In this document: positions 16,593 to 24,845 of the stretch, piece by piece | Position numbering within the stretch: the first letter of the stretch is position 1 | How the letters are laid out: every line of letters starts with the position of its first letter | NCBI GenBank assembly: GCA_937873695.1 | Contig: CALMYL010000006.1 | Span: forward strand, 62,001 to 126,000 | DNA length: 64,000 nucleotides | From: an uncultured Ignavibacteria bacterium | GTDB lineage: Bacteria > Bacteroidota > Ignavibacteria > Tepidaquicellales > OLB5 | Direction of reading: 5' to 3' | Notes under the pieces: generated by a model | Seen by the model: only the letters and a program-made list of their open reading frames with translations | Told to the model about the DNA's origin: nothing | Database searches by the model: none | Position numbers and translations under genes: made by a program

Positions 16593-18044
16593 CTATTTCT
16601 TCAATTCTTCTATCTTCAAAAGCAGCCATTCGCCAAACGGGAGTTCAGGGTCAACGGTAAGTTTTTTCCTTATGATTTCGATCTCGGCGCTGTCATTTTT
16701 TTCAATGGCGTTTGTTAAGTTGGTAAGAAAGTTAAGGAACCTCAGAAAATTCACTCTGGTTTTTTCACTTAGCGAAACTGTTGAGCTAATGAAGTGTTTA
16801 GCGGAATCTACCTGGTACATTAACAGTTCAAATTCACGGGTTTCGAAATACGTTCTTAAATAAAGTGATTTAACATACATCTTATCTCTAATGTCAATAA
16901 ATTTCACATCCTTCAGGTTTTCAATAACCAGACTGTGTTTTTTAAGTTTCAAATTCAGGTATGCAAGTGCAAGCGCTTTCATTGGTTTCTGGTATGATGA
17001 TCTTAACCTTTGAGAGTATTCGTTAATATAATCAGGCGCCCATTCTGTTTTGTTTATTGAAAGGGCATTCCGCAATATCTGAATGAAAAGTATTTTTGAC
17101 AGGTGTTTGCTGTTGCCGCTGTACCCGACTTTGAGCTCAAGATTATTGAGATCAAAAAGATACTCCCTGTATTTTTTTTCTCCTTCATTACCGCGTAAAG
17201 TACAATAATTTGAAAGAGTCGTTATCCAGGACAATTTTTCATTGTCAGAAAATCTTTCAATATTTAGCTCAAAAAGTTCCTTGAGTCTGAGGAAATATTT
17301 CTCTTCTTTGCCCTTTATTACTGTCATAATTGAACAGTACAGCATTTCCATGATATCTGAATCCTCGTAGTTGTTATCCCTTGCATACCTAATAACGCTT
17401 TCCATATCAATGGCAGAAATGAATGAAAAAGGAATATTCACATCAAACTTAGCGTTAAACATAAACGCATTCGCGTTGATATCATTTATAACAGAGGAAA
17501 GCTGCCGCAGCATATTCATAATTGCGTACTCACCTTTTTTCACAATGTGCTTCGAAAGCAAATGCTGTGTATCTTTAAGGAAATGGTACATCATCCTTCC
17601 CGATTCGAGTTCGTTTTTATTTTTAAAATAATCCTCACTAATACCTGTCTTTTCAATGGCTTTTTCCATTTCGTCAAGCTTTTTTAACTGGTATGATGCA
17701 AGTCTTCTGTTAAGGAATTCATCAGCAAGCAGCCTGTTCTTTATGAACTTATTTTTAGTTAGTGATGTACTTATCAAAAATTCTTCTGCCATCTGCTGCA
17801 GTGATGAAGTCATATTCCAGATTATCTGTTTGTTGAATTTTTTGCCGGGGTATAATAATGAATAAACATACTCATGTGTAAGAGTTTCATCTTCAAATTT
17901 AGGTGAAAATTTATTTATTTGTGTGAGAAGGGGAAGGTAATTTCTGCCTTTATTATAGTATGGTGAACCTATGAACTTTTCGAACTCCTTAAGCTCGTTT
18001 TTTGAGAAAGTCCTCAGAATATTTATCAGTTTTGAGTTTATCAC
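16593..18044 (-). CDS. Helical repeat protein of unknown function, family copy p4
   Basis: This 483-residue protein has ILRTFSKNELKEFEKFIGSP followed by YYNKGRNY at the N-terminus, YPGKKFNKQIIWN near residue 67, and ends WLLLKIEEL. The N-terminal block is strongly conserved with p2 and p3 and the middle much less so. Unlike p2 and p3, no T9SS gene lies divergently upstream; the 372-base gap instead holds a short plus-strand unit with promoter, 24-codon ORF and terminator. The function is unknown. Confidence 0.86.
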   Translation of the reverse strand: MINSKLINILRTFSKNELKEFEKFIGSPYYNKGRNYLPLLTQINKFSPKFEDETLTHEYVYSLLYPGKKFNKQIIWNMTSSLQQMAEEFLISTSLTKNKFIKNRLLADEFLNRRLASYQLKKLDEMEKAIEKTGISEDYFKNKNELESGRMMYHFLKDTQHLLSKHIVKKGEYAIMNMLRQLSSVINDINANAFMFNAKFDVNIPFSFISAIDMESVIRYARDNNYEDSDIMEMLYCSIMTVIKGKEEKYFLRLKELFELNIERFSDNEKLSWITTLSNYCTLRGNEGEKKYREYLFDLNNLELKVGYSGNSKHLSKILFIQILRNALSINKTEWAPDYINEYSQRLRSSYQKPMKALALAYLNLKLKKHSLVIENLKDVKFIDIRDKMYVKSLYLRTYFETREFELLMYQVDSAKHFISSTVSLSEKTRVNFLRFLNFLTNLTNAIEKNDSAEIEIIRKKLTVDPELPFGEWLLLKIEELKK

Positions 18045-18187
18045 TCTGAATTGAACCCAGTTTAGTTATCAGATGCTGTATTCTGCTGTTTAGTTTTGAT
18101 CTTTTAAAACCTGCAAAAAAGCTCCAAAATCCCGCTTTTTCACAATTTCATTCAATTTAGCAATGTTTAGTTCGTTTTTAAAGTCTC

Positions 18188-18219
18188 TTTGAATCCCCTT
18201 TGCATGAAGAATATCTTTG
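18188..18219 (+). promoter_or_regulatory. Consensus Bacteroidota-type promoter
   Basis: TTTG at 18188-18191 and TATCTTTG at 18212-18219 are separated by exactly 20 bases. This is a full match to the TTTG-N19/21-TAnnTTTG promoter of Bacteroidota. It points right into the stretch 18220-18376, where the only ORF is 24 codons long. The predicted start is near 18226. Confidence 0.6.
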
Positions 18220-18251
18220 TAACAGGTAAAAATTAAAAGAGAATCTAACTA

Positions 18252-18326
18252 ATGAACAAACAAACTAAAACACAGCATCGTAATACAACCGGTCGCAACA
18301 TCTGGGGTCCTGTAATTTCAGGATAA
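18252..18326 (+). CDS. Possible 24-residue peptide or leader of a small RNA
   Basis: The 372-base stretch between p4 and the aminotransferase holds a complete-looking short transcription unit. A consensus promoter (18188-18219) is followed by AAAAGAGA about 10 bases before an ATG, then 24 codons (start MNKQTKTQHRNTT, end GRNIWGPVISG) and a terminator at 18349-18376. The peptide is basic and unlike anything I recognise. The end of the ORF overlaps a small hairpin (TCCTG-TAATTT-CAGGA, 18308-18323). The unit may equally be a non-coding RNA of about 150 bases. The position mirrors that of the T9SS cargo genes in the p2 and p3 modules. Confidence 0.35.
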   Translation: MNKQTKTQHRNTTGRNIWGPVISG

Positions 18327-18348
18327 ATTCGGGAGAATTCCGGCAATC

Positions 18349-18376
18349 AAAAAAGGAGCCAATGGGCTCCTTTTTT
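18349..18376. terminator. Bidirectional Rho-independent terminator
   Basis: AAAAAAGGAGCC-AAT-GGGCTCCTTTTTT has a strong GC stem with A and T runs on both sides. On the minus strand it follows the aminotransferase gene; on the plus strand it ends the short unit starting at 18188. Confidence 0.9.
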
Positions 18377-18416
18377 ATGGATAACTTTAATCTTAAAAAC
18401 CACAGAAAAATTATTT

Positions 18417-19712
18417 TTAGCTTAATTTTGCTAAAGCGCTTCTTAAGCTTTCAACTACTTTACTTACTTCTTCAAGCCTGCATGTACCGACTGAAAGGCG
18501 GTACCATGAGGAGTTTTCGTCATCCCCGAAAGCTGAAAATGGAACAATTGCAACCCGTGCTTCTTCAAGCAGGTATTTGGTAATATCTTTTGTGGTTGCA
18601 AGTACAGTGCCGTCTTCTTTTTTCTTTCCGTGAAGCGCAAACTGAACAGTCAGATAAATTGCAGCCTGCGGAGCAATTGCATCAACCCTAAATCCCTCAT
18701 TCTTTAAGGCCATAAAACCGTCATAGAAACCGTCAAGCCTGTCATGAACTTCTTTTTTAAATCTGTTAAGATAATTTTCTACATCTTCTTTTCTAGCAAG
18801 ATACTTCGCGGTTGCAACCTGTTCAGCTTTAGGTGCCCAAGCACCAAGATGAGAGAGTATTGATTTCATTTTTCCAATAACGCGTGCGGGTCCGACTGAC
18901 CAGCCTACCCTAACACCTGTTGCAGCAAATGCTTTTGAAAGCCCATCAATGAAAATTGTATAATTTTTCATTTCGGGAATCAATGATACAGGATTGTAGT
19001 GTTCGGTATCGCCATATGTTAAAACCCAGTATATCTGATCATACATTAAGTACAGCGGTTTTTCATCCGCACCGCGTGAATGGTTCTCTTCAATTATAAG
19101 TTCACAAATTTCTTCAAGATCTTTCCTTGAAAACGTCGTACCTGTCGGGTTCAGCGGTGAACATAAAGCAACCAGCGCAGCGCCTTTTAGATGAGGCTTC
19201 AGGTCTGCGGCCGTTGGCATAAAATGATTTTCCGGGGTTGCCATTATCTCGATCTTTTTTGCATGAGAGAGATGTGTGTAATGATTGTTATTCCATGAAG
19301 GCACCGGGAAAATTACCGTATCACCCGGCTGAACCAGGGTCTGATATGTTGCGTATATAAGCGGTCTTGCGCCCGCAGACATTAATATTTCTGTTGCGGG
19401 GTTGTACTCAACGCCTTCTTTTTCTTTTAAGAAATTCGATACTGCTTTGCGTGTTTCAAGCATTCCGTCTGCAGGGGGATAGTTCGTTTCGTGGTTGGTA
19501 TATGCTTTGATGATCTCTTCTTCAAGCTCTGCGGGTATGGGAAAAACTTTCGGATCAAAATCACCTATGGTTAAATTGTATATCTTTTCGCCCTGTTTGA
19601 TCTTCTCATTTATCTCACCGGCAAGTTTAATAATTTCTGATGCTATAAGTGTCTCAGCCATCTTAGAGACCCTAAGAGTCTTTTCTTTTACTTCTATTAT
19701 ATCTGTAGGCAT
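18417..19712 (-). CDS. Class I/II PLP-dependent aminotransferase
   Basis: This 431-residue fold type I enzyme resembles aspartate or aromatic aminotransferases. The PLP lysine is Lys260 in IDGLSKAFAATGVRVGW, and SPLNPTGT (185-192) is the usual cofactor motif. Arg276 is in VRVGW, and the C-terminal substrate carboxylate Arg is probably in YRLSVG. The substrate cannot be set from sequence. RidA, encoded just upstream on the same strand, destroys reactive enamines made by PLP enzymes, so the pair fits functionally. A terminator follows at 18349-18376. Confidence 0.9.
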   Translation of the reverse strand: MPTDIIEVKEKTLRVSKMAETLIASEIIKLAGEINEKIKQGEKIYNLTIGDFDPKVFPIPAELEEEIIKAYTNHETNYPPADGMLETRKAVSNFLKEKEGVEYNPATEILMSAGARPLIYATYQTLVQPGDTVIFPVPSWNNNHYTHLSHAKKIEIMATPENHFMPTAADLKPHLKGAALVALCSPLNPTGTTFSRKDLEEICELIIEENHSRGADEKPLYLMYDQIYWVLTYGDTEHYNPVSLIPEMKNYTIFIDGLSKAFAATGVRVGWSVGPARVIGKMKSILSHLGAWAPKAEQVATAKYLARKEDVENYLNRFKKEVHDRLDGFYDGFMALKNEGFRVDAIAPQAAIYLTVQFALHGKKKEDGTVLATTKDITKYLLEEARVAIVPFSAFGDDENSSWYRLSVGTCRLEEVSKVVESLRSALAKLS

Positions 19713-19806
19713 AGGATTTTTAATAGGTTAATTATATTCAAAATTAGTCAAATATAACTTCATAGAAAATCCAAAATGAACATGTTATCTGTGTTGTAAC
19801 AATATT

Positions 19807-20199
19807 TTATATCATCGCTATCAATTCAATTTCAACCAGCGCATCTTTTGGAAGCCTTGCCACTTCTATTGTCGAGCGTGCCGGTTTTGAATCACCAAAG
19901 TATTCAGCGTACACTTCATTCATTGCTGCAAAATCATTCATATTTTTTAAAAATACCGTCGTTTTAACTACGTTCTTCAGATCACTTTTCGCTTCATTCA
20001 GCAGAGCTGAAAGATTTTCCATTACCTGTTTTGTTTGCTCCCTGATACCCCCTGAAATAAAGTTGCCCGTTGCGGGGTCTATGGCTACCTGCCCCGAAGT
20101 ATAAAGCATTTTTTGCGCTTCCCAGCTGACAAAAATACCTTGAGAATATGGGCCTATTGGCTCAGGAGCTTTGTTACTATATAATATATCTTTCTTCAT
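19807..20199 (-). CDS. ridA: RidA family reactive intermediate deaminase
   Basis: This 130-residue protein is a typical RidA (YjgF/YER057c), which hydrolyses 2-aminoacrylate-type enamines and imines released by PLP enzymes. Motifs seen are GPYSQGI, TSGQVAIDPATG and ARSTIEVARLPKDALVEIE, with the catalytic Arg in PARSTIEV. The length is normal. It is 94 bases upstream of the aminotransferase gene on the same strand. Confidence 0.93.
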   Translation of the reverse strand: MKKDILYSNKAPEPIGPYSQGIFVSWEAQKMLYTSGQVAIDPATGNFISGGIREQTKQVMENLSALLNEAKSDLKNVVKTTVFLKNMNDFAAMNEVYAEYFGDSKPARSTIEVARLPKDALVEIELIAMI

Positions 20200-20271
20200 C
20201 TTTTTGATGTTTAATTAGAAATGATAATACAAAATAAACCAATATTTATATGAAAATCAAGCAGTGACAAA

Positions 20272-20406
20272 ATTTCACACTTAGTGGAATAATTAACACA
20301 AAACCGTAAAAAATGCCAATAACTATGTACTTTTTGGCAAAGTGAAATAGACTCTTAGGTCAAAAATATCAATTAAACATAAAAAAAGTTTGGCACGGCT
20401 ATTGTA
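20272..20406 (+). promoter_or_regulatory. Sigma-54-type promoter with upstream palindromes
   Basis: Bases 20390-20406 read TTGGCACGGCTATTGTA and match the sigma-54 consensus YTGGCACGrNNNTTGCW at all but one position (T for C in the minus-12 element), with correct spacing. The predicted start is near 20417. Upstream are two nested inverted repeats, ATTTCAC (20272-20278) with GTGAAAT (20342-20348) and TGCCAA (20314-20319) with TTGGCA (20334-20339). They lie at about minus 70 to minus 145, where enhancer-binding activators usually bind. No activator or rpoN gene is in the window. Confidence 0.6.
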
Positions 20407-20462
20407 TATACTATGTGTGTTAGAAAAAAATTATTAATCAAATATAAAAGGAGATTTTAAAA

Positions 20463-20918
20463 ATGACATTAGTAAAATTCAGACCCGCATCAGAACTTTC
20501 AAACATCGATAAGAAGATCAAAAAGTTCTTCGAAGATTTTGATTCACCTTTTAACGGTGATTGGGGCATTAAGCCGTTTGGCGGAAATGCATTTACACCC
20601 AGGGTTGATGTTACTGAAGATAATGAAAACTTATATGTACACGCAGAAGTACCAGGTGTTGATAAGAATGATATTAAGATCAACCTGGTAGGCGATGTTT
20701 TAACTATCAGCGGTGAAAAGAAATCAGAGCAGAAAGATGAAAAGAAAAATTACTACAGGATAGAAAGAAATTACGGGGCATTTTCAAGAAGCTTCACTCT
20801 TCCTGCGGAAGTAATTTATGACAAGATATCCGCTGACTATAAAGAAGGTGTTCTGAATATCACTCTGCCGAAAACAGAAGAAGCTAAGATCGTCGAAAAA
20901 CAGATCGAAATAAAATAA
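20463..20918 (+). CDS. Small heat shock protein, Hsp20 family
   Basis: This 151-residue holdase has a central alpha-crystallin domain (PRVDVTEDNENLYVHAEVPG through GVLNITLPK) and a short N-terminal arm. The C-terminal anchoring motif is a variant (IVEKQIEIK), not a clear IXI. AAAGGAGA lies about 8 bases before the ATG. The promoter looks sigma-54-dependent, which would tie expression to a specific activator. A GC-rich terminator follows at 21007-21035. It opens a stress-protein cluster ending with dnaK. Confidence 0.93.
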   Translation: MTLVKFRPASELSNIDKKIKKFFEDFDSPFNGDWGIKPFGGNAFTPRVDVTEDNENLYVHAEVPGVDKNDIKINLVGDVLTISGEKKSEQKDEKKNYYRIERNYGAFSRSFTLPAEVIYDKISADYKEGVLNITLPKTEEAKIVEKQIEIK

Positions 20919-21006
20919 GCTTCTGGATATAACGATTGTTTCTTAGTTAGTTATTATTTGGTTAATTGTAGTAAATAAAGCAGAATCTTGCTTTAGTATT
21001 ATCAAA

Positions 21007-21037
21007 AGCGCCGGAGTTGATGGTCCTCCGGCGCTGA
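21007..21037 (+). terminator. Rho-independent terminator after hsp20
   Basis: AGCGCCGGAG and CTCCGGCGCT form a perfect 10-bp stem with a nine-base loop, followed by a short T-rich tail (GATTTTAT). Confidence 0.8.
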
Positions 21038-21072
21038 TTTTATGAAAGAGTTTTAATTTTAAGGAAAATTCA

Positions 21073-21516
21073 TTGAAAAATGCTTTAAGTGCAGTTCTCA
21101 AAAAACAGGGGTATCACAAAATTTTCCTTAGGAATAACGGAGCAGGGCACTTTAAGTTAAATCTTAAAATTAATGGCGCAGCCGGTAATTTTATAATTGA
21201 TACAGGGGCTTCGCACAGTGTTATTGATGAAGTTTCAGCCGGAAAGTTTTCGCTGAAGTTCAGTGATAAAGCATCAAAAGATGCCGGCGGGCTCGGAAAT
21301 TCAGCTTTGAAAACCAGGAAGAGCACCGGCAATATGATTGACCTGAAAGGATTTCAGATCAAAAAAGCCGTACTCATAGCAATTGATCTTTCTCATGTAA
21401 ATGACACACTAAAAAAAGGCGGCTCAGGAAGAATTGATGGAGTGATAGGTTCAGATATACTTAAGAAACACAAAGCATTGATAGATTACTCTGAAAAAGC
21501 TTTGTATCTCAAGTAG
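21073..21516 (+). CDS. Retropepsin-like aspartic protease domain protein
   Basis: This 147-residue protein has the single-domain clan AA aspartic protease signature DTGASHSVID (about residues 43-52) and a second hydrophobic element with IDGVIGSDILKKHKALIDY. Such domains act as homodimers, each giving one catalytic Asp. No signal peptide or membrane segment is seen, so it is probably cytoplasmic. The TTG start has AAGGAAAA just upstream. The next gene starts 4 bases after its stop. The substrate is unknown. Confidence 0.82.
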   Translation: MKNALSAVLKKQGYHKIFLRNNGAGHFKLNLKINGAAGNFIIDTGASHSVIDEVSAGKFSLKFSDKASKDAGGLGNSALKTRKSTGNMIDLKGFQIKKAVLIAIDLSHVNDTLKKGGSGRIDGVIGSDILKKHKALIDYSEKALYLK

Positions 21517-21520
21517 GCAC

Positions 21521-21919
21521 ATGTTCAGAAAAGATTACATAATGCGGATGATCGAGGACTTTATAAAAGCTATGGCTAAGATCATAATGATGCGCGAAAT
21601 GAAAAGCTATACTGATGCAAGAGTTGAGCTTGATGGTTTAAGTAAACTTGTTACGGGATTCGGAATTGAGCATTTAAGATCATTAGGCGCGGCAGGAATT
21701 AAATATGTTTTTTCTCAAAATAAAGAATCAGAAGCTGAAAAAATATTTTGTTCCGCAAAGATCCTGAAAGAAGAAGGATTGATACTGAAATCTCAGGGTA
21801 AAACAGAAGACGGTTTAAAAAGCCTGGAAACAGCCAAAGAGCTTTTTAAAATGGCTTCAGAAATGGATATACCTGAAAAGACAGAAGCAATTAAAGAATT
21901 TGAAGAGTTAAGTAAATAA
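21521..21919 (+). CDS. Small helical protein, DUF6483-like
   Basis: This 132-residue all-helical protein begins MFRKDYIMRMIEDFIKAMAK, which recalls the DUF6483 family from memory. The C-terminal half looks like a single TPR-type hairpin (AEKIFCSAKILKEEGLILKSQGKTEDGLKSLETAKELF). It follows the retropepsin gene by 4 bases and precedes dnaK by 78, so it may be co-expressed with chaperones. The function is unknown. Confidence 0.7.
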   Translation: MFRKDYIMRMIEDFIKAMAKIIMMREMKSYTDARVELDGLSKLVTGFGIEHLRSLGAAGIKYVFSQNKESEAEKIFCSAKILKEEGLILKSQGKTEDGLKSLETAKELFKMASEMDIPEKTEAIKEFEELSK

Positions 21920-21997
21920 AAGGTTTTAATAAAATATAAATTGATACGGTTATTTATGATTGATCGTGTCTAAATAAAAACAGAAAGAATAAAAACT

Positions 21998-23935
21998 ATG
22001 GGAAAAATTATCGGAATCGATTTAGGAACGACAAACTCGGTAGTTGCCGTAATGGAAGGCAGTGACCCGGTTGTAATTCCTAATGCGGAAGGACACAGGA
22101 CTACACCGTCTGTTGTTGCTTTCACTAAAGGCGGCGAGCGCCTTGTGGGACAGGCAGCAAAAAGGCAGTCAGTTACAAATCCGCAGAACACAGTATCATC
22201 CATAAAGAGATTTATGGGCAGAAGATACAATGAAGTAACAGATGAGATCTCAAAAGTATCGTACAAAGTTGTAAAAGGCGAAAATGATACTGCAAGAGTT
22301 GAGATCGGTGACAGGGTTTACTCACCACCGGAAATCTCAGCAATGGTACTTCAGAAAATGAAACAGACCGCAGAAGATTACCTCGGTCAAAAGGTAACCG
22401 AAGCTGTTATTACAGTGCCGGCTTACTTTAATGACGCACAAAGACAGGCTACAACCGATGCAGGTAAAATTGCAGGGCTTGAAGTAAAAAGAATTATCAA
22501 TGAGCCTACGGCAGCTGCGCTTGCATACGGACTTGATAAAAAGAAAAAAGATGAAAAAGTAGCTGTTTATGATCTTGGCGGCGGTACATTTGATATATCC
22601 ATTTTGGAATTATATGATATCGAAGGAACAGGCAACTTTCAGGTTAAGTCAACCAACGGTGATACTCACCTTGGCGGTGATGATTTTGACCAGAGGCTTA
22701 TGGACTATCTTGCAGAAGAATTCCAGAAGCTCGAAGGTATTGACCTGAGAAAAGACCCTATGGCCTTACAGAGATTAAAAGTTGAAGCTGAAAGAGTTAA
22801 ATGCGACCTTTCAAGCCAGACCCAGGCCGATGTAAAACTTCCGTATATAACTGCAATTGACGGTGTGCCAAAACACATTGATATGACAGTAACACGCGCT
22901 AAGTTTGAGCAGCTTGTTGATGATCTCATTCAAAGGACAATGGAACCATGTAAAAAAGCATTGGCAGATTCAGGATTTTCAGTTGACCAGATAGACGAAG
23001 TTATCCTGGTCGGCGGTTCAACCAGAATTCCCAAGGTTCAGGAAGCAGTTAAAAACTTCTTCAAAAAAGAACCGCATAAAGGCGTGAATCCTGATGAAGT
23101 TGTTGCAATTGGCGCAGCCATACAGGGCGGTGTTTTGACAGGTGATGTTAAGGACGTATTGCTTCTTGATGTTACACCGCTTTCTCTCGGAATAGAAACA
23201 CTTGGCGGAGTTATGACTAAAATGATAGATGCCAATACAACAATTCCAACAAAGAAAACAGAGGTGTATTCAACCGCTGCTGATAATCAGCCTTCCGTTG
23301 AAATACATATTCTGCAGGGTGAGCGTCCCATGGCAAATGATAACAGGACAATAGGCAGATTCCACCTTGATGGAATTCCGCCTGCTCCGCGCGGCATACC
23401 GCAGATAGAAGTTACTTTTGATATTGACGCCAACGGTATACTCCATGTTGCCGCTAAGGATAAAGCATCCGGAAAAGAGCAGTCAATTAAGATAACTCAC
23501 TCCAGCGGCCTAAGCGATGCGGAAGTTGAAAAAATGAGAAAAGACGCTAAAGAGCACGAAGGCGAAGATAAGAGAAAACGCGAAGAAGTTGATACTAAGA
23601 ACCATGCTGATAGTTTGATATTCCAGACTGAAAAACAGATGAAGGAATTCGGCGAAAAGCTTACACCTGATATGAAAGGCAAGCTTGATGCGGCTCTTGG
23701 CAGATTGAAAGAAGCTGCAAAGGGCACGAATACCGACGAGATAAAATCAGCCACCGAAGCGTTGAACGCGGCATGGAATGAAGCATCAACCCAGATGTAC
23801 AGCCAGGCAACCGGCACACCGGGTGCAGGCGGCGAAGAGCAGGCAAATCCAAATGCCGGCGCAGAAGGCCAGCAGCCTGATGACAAAAAGGTTGAAAATG
23901 CCGACTTCGAAGTAGTTGATGATGAAAAGAAATAA
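21998..23935 (+). CDS. dnaK: Chaperone DnaK (Hsp70)
   Basis: This 645-residue Hsp70 is full length. The ATPase domain has GIDLGTTNS at residue 4, [15 protein letters not shown] and [11 protein letters not shown]. The substrate-binding domain follows, and the lid ends in an acidic tail ([11 protein letters not shown]) after a Gly/Ala/Gln-rich linker, as is usual for DnaK. No dnaJ or grpE is next to it, which is less common. A strong terminator follows at 23986-24016. Confidence 0.98.
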   Translation: MGKIIGIDLGTTNSVVAVMEGSDPVVIPNAEGHRTTPSVVAFTKGGERLVGQAAKRQSVTNPQNTVSSIKRFMGRRYNEVTDEISKVSYKVVKGENDTARVEIGDRVYSPPEISAMVLQKMKQTAEDYLGQKVTEAVITVPAYFNDAQRQATTDAGKIAGLEVKRIINEPTAAALAYGLDKKKKDEKVAVYDLGGGTFDISILELYDIEGTGNFQVKSTNGDTHLGGDDFDQRLMDYLAEEFQKLEGIDLRKDPMALQRLKVEAERVKCDLSSQTQADVKLPYITAIDGVPKHIDMTVTRAKFEQLVDDLIQRTMEPCKKALADSGFSVDQIDEVILVGGSTRIPKVQEAVKNFFKKEPHKGVNPDEVVAIGAAIQGGVLTGDVKDVLLLDVTPLSLGIETLGGVMTKMIDANTTIPTKKTEVYSTAADNQPSVEIHILQGERPMANDNRTIGRFHLDGIPPAPRGIPQIEVTFDIDANGILHVAAKDKASGKEQSIKITHSSGLSDAEVEKMRKDAKEHEGEDKRKREEVDTKNHADSLIFQTEKQMKEFGEKLTPDMKGKLDAALGRLKEAAKGTNTDEIKSATEALNAAWNEASTQMYSQATGTPGAGGEEQANPNAGAEGQQPDDKKVENADFEVVDDEKK

Positions 23936-23985
23936 CTTGTTGTACCCATAGCTTTAATATCATATATTCTCCATTAAAGCAAAAT

Positions 23986-24016
23986 AAGCCATCCTGAATT
24001 TTAGGATGGCTTTTTT
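23986..24016 (+). terminator. Rho-independent terminator after dnaK
   Basis: AAGCCATCCT and AGGATGGCTT form a 10-bp stem around a short loop, followed by a T run. Confidence 0.9.
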
Positions 24017-24104
24017 ATTAATACAAATTGTTCTCACTAATTTCAATTTTTAATTCAAACATTAATCGGTATTTTCAAACTCCAGAAAATATAAATGCTG
24101 ATCT

Positions 24105-24821
24105 TTGATAAAGAAACTAACTAAGTTTATAAAAGTTTTCGGTAACAGTTCATACCGCAAGGCAGCTTTTATCGGTGCCGCTGCGGGAATTGAACATGAA
24201 GCAGTCCTTAAAACTCTCAATTGCAGTACTATCATAGATATTGGCGCAAATAAAGGACAATTTGCCCTGGCTGCAAGAAAATGTTTACCGATGGCTAAGA
24301 TATATTCATTTGAACCGCTTGCACATCCCGCTGAAATATTTAACAAGGTGTTTGTTAATGACAGTAATATCAAACTTTTCCCGTTTGCTATAAGCGATGA
24401 AACGGGGGAAGCTGAAATACATATATCCCACCGCGAAGATTCTTCTTCGCTGCTGCCTATTGGCGAAAAGCAGAATGAAATGTTCCCCGGTACATACGAA
24501 GTGGGAGTTGAAAAGATCACCATGAAGAAGCTGAGTGATACCCTTTCGGCTTCTGATCTGATAAGCCCCGTACTTATGAAAATTGATGTCCAGGGTTTTG
24601 AGCTAAGTGTATTAAAGGGCAGCACAGAGCTTTTCAGCCGTATAAAATACATATATTCTGAGTGTTCTTACATTGAGCTTTATAAAGGTCAGGCTTTGCT
24701 TCCGGAAATTTCTGACTTTCTTGCAAAGCATGGCTTTAAAAGAACCGGTGAGTTTAATACCAGCTTTGATGAATCGGGCAAACCAGTTCAAAGCGATTTC
24801 CTGTTTGAAAATTTCAGTTAA
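24105..24821 (+). CDS. FkbM family SAM-dependent methyltransferase
   Basis: This 238-residue protein has the FkbM-type Rossmann methyltransferase features: IDIGANKGQFALAAR (about 44-58, SAM binding), YSFEPLAHP, and LMKIDVQGFELSVLKGS, which is the FkbM hallmark. Members usually methylate hydroxyl groups on glycans or polyketides; the substrate here is unknown. The start is TTG at 24105 without a clear ribosome binding site. It is followed 24 bases later by a serine hydrolase gene on the same strand. Confidence 0.85.
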   Translation: MIKKLTKFIKVFGNSSYRKAAFIGAAAGIEHEAVLKTLNCSTIIDIGANKGQFALAARKCLPMAKIYSFEPLAHPAEIFNKVFVNDSNIKLFPFAISDETGEAEIHISHREDSSSLLPIGEKQNEMFPGTYEVGVEKITMKKLSDTLSASDLISPVLMKIDVQGFELSVLKGSTELFSRIKYIYSECSYIELYKGQALLPEISDFLAKHGFKRTGEFNTSFDESGKPVQSDFLFENFS

Positions 24822-24845
24822 CATTTCATAAACCAATATTTAAAA

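Noticed and set aside
23497-23949. A 150-codon minus-strand frame opposite the end of dnaK
   Set aside because: Low-complexity Ser/Phe-rich translation, explained by codon use of dnaK on the plus strand.
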